From a virus, in IMG/VR virus record IMGVR_UViG_3300027906_000161, positions 1 through 23,033 of that record: a stretch of 23,033 nucleotides of DNA; one strand, given 5' to 3'. The stretch's first letter is position 1, and each line of letters begins with the position of its first letter. The position numbers and the translations under genes were made by a program. The notes beneath the pieces were generated by a model. It ran no database searches, was not told where the DNA came from, and saw only the letters and a program-made list of their open reading frames with translations. Below, in pieces: positions 20,210 to 23,033 of the stretch.

Positions 20210-21070
20210 ATGAACAGTAAGCCTTTCTTAAAAGGGCTTCAGGATCAAGTAAAGGATTTTGTTCTTGATCTTAGAAATCTCACAGAATTTGATCCCAATC
20301 AGGTAAGTCAACTATCACATCTACAACCATATGGTATATTAAAACCCGATCACCATAAAGGTATATCACATTCAATTAATAAATTCTTTCCATTTGAAGA
20401 TCATGAATGGAATTATGAGATTAATGAATACAATTTCAGAGACAATTTTCCTTTAGATGCTAAAATAAAAATAGCAGTATTTGGTTGTAGCGCAACCATG
20501 GGAACAGGTGTAGATAAAACATATTCAGCAATATTACAAGATATGTTACCACCTTTATATGGTGTATTTAATTTTGCTACGGCTGGTAATCATATTATAT
20601 CGATGTACAAAAAATTTGTTGCAGTAACAAACTGCATGGATATTGATACAGCTGTTATGACATTCCCTCATATGAAGTTAATGGCTATGCGAGATAATCA
20701 GTTTAAAGTATTATCTTCATTAACTAGAGTAGAGCCACATACAGAGGAGTGGATGCAATTAATGACAAATTTAGATCAAAAAGAGTATGATTCTTTACAT
20801 AAAGAAATCACACAGGGGCAAAAAGAAGTCAAATTAAAATTAATGCTATTGAAGTATATAGATGGCATGTTAAGAATTGCTAAACAAAAGAATATAGATT
20901 TAATATTTGGAGGATGGGACTCTGACTTATATTTTAGTATAAGTAAGGAGTATCCTACCCTTACGCTACCTAAATGGGAATGGGCAGACTTTGCACATAA
21001 GGCTGATCACCCTGGCATACAAGCACATAAAGACTATGCTACCTACATACATAATAAAATGTTTGAATAG
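20210..21070 (+). CDS. SGNH/GDSL hydrolase-like protein
   Basis: 286 residues. IAVFGCSATMGTGVDKTYSAILQDML has the block I shape with nucleophile-like Ser94 (GCS rather than GDS) and the T-x-G-x-G-V of phage and polysaccharide SGNH enzymes. GVFNFATAGNHIISMY resembles blocks II/III, and ADHPGIQAHKDYATYI has the His-Pro of block V (His267), although no Asp stands three residues before it. Such enzymes remove acyl groups from polysaccharides or lipids. Among late virion genes it might act on host surface glycans or modify a phage glycan. There is a four-base gap after the previous gene and a weak ribosome-binding site. Confidence 0.75.
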   Translation: MNSKPFLKGLQDQVKDFVLDLRNLTEFDPNQVSQLSHLQPYGILKPDHHKGISHSINKFFPFEDHEWNYEINEYNFRDNFPLDAKIKIAVFGCSATMGTGVDKTYSAILQDMLPPLYGVFNFATAGNHIISMYKKFVAVTNCMDIDTAVMTFPHMKLMAMRDNQFKVLSSLTRVEPHTEEWMQLMTNLDQKEYDSLHKEITQGQKEVKLKLMLLKYIDGMLRIAKQKNIDLIFGGWDSDLYFSISKEYPTLTLPKWEWADFAHKADHPGIQAHKDYATYIHNKMFE

Positions 21071-21083
21071 ACTAGTTGATTTG

Positions 21084-21091
21084 TATAAATA
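21084..21091 (+). promoter_or_regulatory. T4-type late promoter box before the 21118 gene
   Basis: Exact TATAAATA in the 47-base gap. Here the box-to-ATG distance is 26 bases and leaves room for the leader AAAAGAAGAG, which contains a ribosome-binding site, in contrast to the boxes at 13899 and 17311. Confidence 0.75.
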
Positions 21092-21117
21092 CCAGTATAA
21101 CTTAAAAGAAGAGTATT

Positions 21118-22716
21118 ATGGCATACGATAAGAAAAGACTAGACACTCTAATTAGGCAAGGAATGATGCCGGCAAAGTCATTACCCATTTTACATAGGGC
21201 ATTGGACAAACTAAAAGGCGGACAAACTTTAACACCTTATGAGAGAGAAGGTATTTCTAAATTAATGGATAAAGTAATGGGTTTCCAATTTGGAGATGAT
21301 ATTACATATAACCGTGCTAGACTACATACTCAAAAAACTAGATATCAAACCGAGGAGCTAACAGTGGCAGAAAATAAAGAAGGGGAAATAATCGTTCATG
21401 ACGGTTCTGAAGATTCAGACGAAGCTAAGAAAGAGAAGAAAGTCAAAAAGAATGCCAAATCTAAGAACGCACCCGAAGACAACAATGGCGAAGAAGTGAA
21501 AGAGGCAGTAGCTAATAGACCTTCTGATAAACAAGAAGGAGATAAAGAATCTCCTAAACAGGGCGGTTCAGAAAAACCTAAAATTGATGAACCTAATATT
21601 AAACAAGATTCCAAACCTTCAATCAAAGAAGGATTATCTTCAAGAGAAGAAGATGAAGAAAGATTTAAGAAGCTAGCAAGAAAGAAAAAAGGTCTTGTAA
21701 GTTCTAAAGCAGTGGCAAAAGAAAAAGAAAAGGCTGGTATTAAGGAAGATCTTTTAAAGTTTAATACACTTTATAAAGAAAACTTAGAAACTGCATTGGC
21801 TAACAATAAAGTGGACAATGTTAGAGATGTCCCAGAGTCTATTAAAGCAGATCTTTTCAAACATGTAGAAGAAGCCACATATTCAGACAAACAAATTAAA
21901 ATGGCTAAGGGTATTGCTTTTGACAAACGCTATAAAGGCGGTAACATGACAGGCGCTGCTAAACAAATGGAAAAGATTAAGAAAGGACTTTCAGATCATC
22001 CAAAAGTTTCAAACGCACTTAGACAAGCCAATGAAGAATTAGAACAACCATTAGATGAAGGCTCACTTAAAGATTACGCCTTAGGACATGGTTATTTTGA
22101 TAATTCAAGTGAAGGCAAAGCAAAAAGAGCCGATAAGGACTGGTTATCTAAACAAGCAGGTAGTAAGAAAACTCTTTCTTATGCTAAGAAAAAGAAACCT
22201 GTAGTTAAAGAAGAAGAGGATACTAAGGAATTACCAAAGACTCCTAACCAAGCAGTCAGAGATGTTCATAGAACTGTAGCTGATGTACTTGCCGGTAGAA
22301 CAATAGAAGTTTCAGACGAACCTCTAGTAGTAGATCCTAATGTAGAACTACAAGCAGAGTTGGATGCAACTGTTAATGTACAAGAAGGCGCCAGAGAAGA
22401 CGCTATGAGAGACATTAAGAGAGATAAAGGCCATGGATTAGCTCCTGTTAAAAAGGACCCTAAGCCAGGCAAATCTAAGCATGACGGTTCAGAGAATAAA
22501 GGCCCAGACCATATAGTAGCACAATTAAGAAAAGCTATTAGTTTAGGCGATAAACATGATGGTGTTAAGTTCCAAGATGGAAAAACACACAAAGTTAAGG
22601 CATCACATGCACATAAATTTTTAAACAAATATATGTCAGGTAAGCCAGCAGATAAAGAGAAAATGCAGTCTCATGGACATGCGTCTCATGACAATTTTAA
22701 AACACACATAGATTAA
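21118..22716 (+). CDS. Lys/Glu-rich virion structural-type protein, 532 residues
   Basis: The first 75 residues (DKKRLDTLIRQGMMPAKSLPILHRALDKLKGGQTLTPYEREGISKLMDKVM) form a folded-looking helical domain. A long charged, Ser/Lys/Glu-rich linker follows (about 95-200). A segment near residues 255-300 (YSDKQIKMAKGIAFDKRYKGGNMTGAAKQMEKIKKGLSDHPKVSNALRQANE) recurs in marine T4-like virion proteins by my recollection. The C-terminus is another compact unit (HIVAQLRKAISLGDKHDGVKF, HAHKFLNKYMSG). No catalytic residues are seen. A modular, flexible virion or internal protein is most likely; it is late-promoter driven. Confidence 0.72.
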   Translation: MAYDKKRLDTLIRQGMMPAKSLPILHRALDKLKGGQTLTPYEREGISKLMDKVMGFQFGDDITYNRARLHTQKTRYQTEELTVAENKEGEIIVHDGSEDSDEAKKEKKVKKNAKSKNAPEDNNGEEVKEAVANRPSDKQEGDKESPKQGGSEKPKIDEPNIKQDSKPSIKEGLSSREEDEERFKKLARKKKGLVSSKAVAKEKEKAGIKEDLLKFNTLYKENLETALANNKVDNVRDVPESIKADLFKHVEEATYSDKQIKMAKGIAFDKRYKGGNMTGAAKQMEKIKKGLSDHPKVSNALRQANEELEQPLDEGSLKDYALGHGYFDNSSEGKAKRADKDWLSKQAGSKKTLSYAKKKKPVVKEEEDTKELPKTPNQAVRDVHRTVADVLAGRTIEVSDEPLVVDPNVELQAELDATVNVQEGAREDAMRDIKRDKGHGLAPVKKDPKPGKSKHDGSENKGPDHIVAQLRKAISLGDKHDGVKFQDGKTHKVKASHAHKFLNKYMSGKPADKEKMQSHGHASHDNFKTHID

Positions 22717-22728
22717 TAGGAGAAAAAT

Positions 22729-23033
22729 ATGTCAAATTGGGGAGCAACTGACGCGGACGAAAGTAAGCCTAAGTATCTTACTACCGCTCAGAAAAAAGAA
22801 GTATATGCTAACGCCAGTGGATGGGTTGTTGAAGCAGGTTCTACTATGACAGGAAATGGCCGTACAGGCGCTGATCCAGAAGTTCTAGTAGCCATGTCTT
22901 CTCTTACAACTAACCTAGGTGTAGCAGATATTACACAAATTGAATGGGTTACAACAGCAGCAGATAAGTCAGCAGGCTTTACGCTTTCAGCTATTGTAGG
23001 ATTCAATGAAGAAGTAGATGTAACAGGAACACC
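22729..23033 (+). CDS. Virion structural-type protein (5' part, runs off the window)
   Basis: The ATG at 22729 has TAGGAGAA seven bases upstream, the strongest site among the virion genes here, suggesting an abundant product. The visible 101 residues begin MSNWGATDADESKPKYLTTAQKKEVYANASGWVVEAGS and continue with Thr/Ala/Gly-rich beta-type sequence (DPEVLVAMSSLTTNLGVADITQIEWVTTAADKSAGF). This looks like a small structural protein found in marine T4-like virions, such as a decoration or tail component. The 3' end is outside the window. Confidence 0.72.
   Translation, partial: MSNWGATDADESKPKYLTTAQKKEVYANASGWVVEAGSTMTGNGRTGADPEVLVAMSSLTTNLGVADITQIEWVTTAADKSAGFTLSAIVGFNEEVDVTGT

Noticed and set aside
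1-23033. CRISPR arrays, insertion sequences, integrase or attachment sites
   Set aside because: No repeat-spacer pattern, transposase motifs, integrase or tRNA-end duplication was found; the single tRNA has no second copy of its 3' end in the window.

Overview
The window is a densely packed, AT-rich stretch of a T4-like marine phage genome. Every convincing gene is on the + strand. The gene families fit an uncultured marine myovirus of the cyanophage/pelagiphage T4-like group: Hsp20, T4-type family B DNA polymerase (gp43), UvsX, the gp41 helicase, T4-type late promoter boxes (TATAAATA), and lysine-rich virion proteins of the kind found in marine T4-like phages. No photosystem gene is visible, so the host cannot be fixed from this window. 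Neighbouring genes commonly overlap by 1 to about 60 bases, and several appear to start with TTG or GTG.

Layout. (1) 1-969: the end of an Hsp20 gene, a conserved small protein and a staphylococcal-nuclease-like protein. (2) 970-9609: a sigma70-like promoter opens a replication and recombination run. It holds gp43, four very small overlapping genes, a shortened UDP-glucose-dehydrogenase-like enzyme, UvsX, a zinc-ribbon mini-gene in the uvsX/gp41 junction, and gp41. Membrane proteins (one holin-like, one with an MscS-like beta domain), a small conserved basic protein and a 2OG-Fe(II) oxygenase follow. (3) 9648-10831: a separate small unit with two near-copies of the same promoter, three small genes (one probable winged HTH) and a strong hairpin terminator. 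(4) 10874-13903: a late promoter box, a tRNA-Thr(UGU) with encoded CCA, several unknown genes, a TagD-like cytidylyltransferase and a GT-A glycosyltransferase. (5) 13899-17305: a late block with a nucleotidyltransferase/ligase-like protein carrying a T4-type capsid-targeting N-terminus, an NfuA-like Fe-S carrier, a 16-residue cysteine-rich micropeptide gene, a second nucleotidylyltransferase, a small coiled-coil membrane protein and an overlapping i-spanin/o-spanin pair. (6) 17311-23033: late virion genes. A zinc-ribbon/lysine-rich protein is probably joined by -1 frameshifting at a run of nine A to a glycine-rich and then very basic protein; an SGNH-hydrolase-like protein, a lysine/glutamate-rich structural protein and the start of another structural gene follow.

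How it works together. The early/middle part supplies DNA synthesis and recombination. The late part supplies lysis proteins and virion or internal-head proteins, several with N-terminal or internal sequences resembling T4 capsid-targeting and prohead-protease sites. Metabolic extras (UDP-sugar dehydrogenase, cytidylyltransferases, glycosyltransferase, 2OG oxygenase, NfuA) are scattered among them. The most unusual points are the Cys-rich micropeptide next to nfuA, the frameshift-split virion gene, the capsid-targeting-like tag on a ligase-like protein, and two late promoters placed so that the mRNA would begin at the AUG itself.
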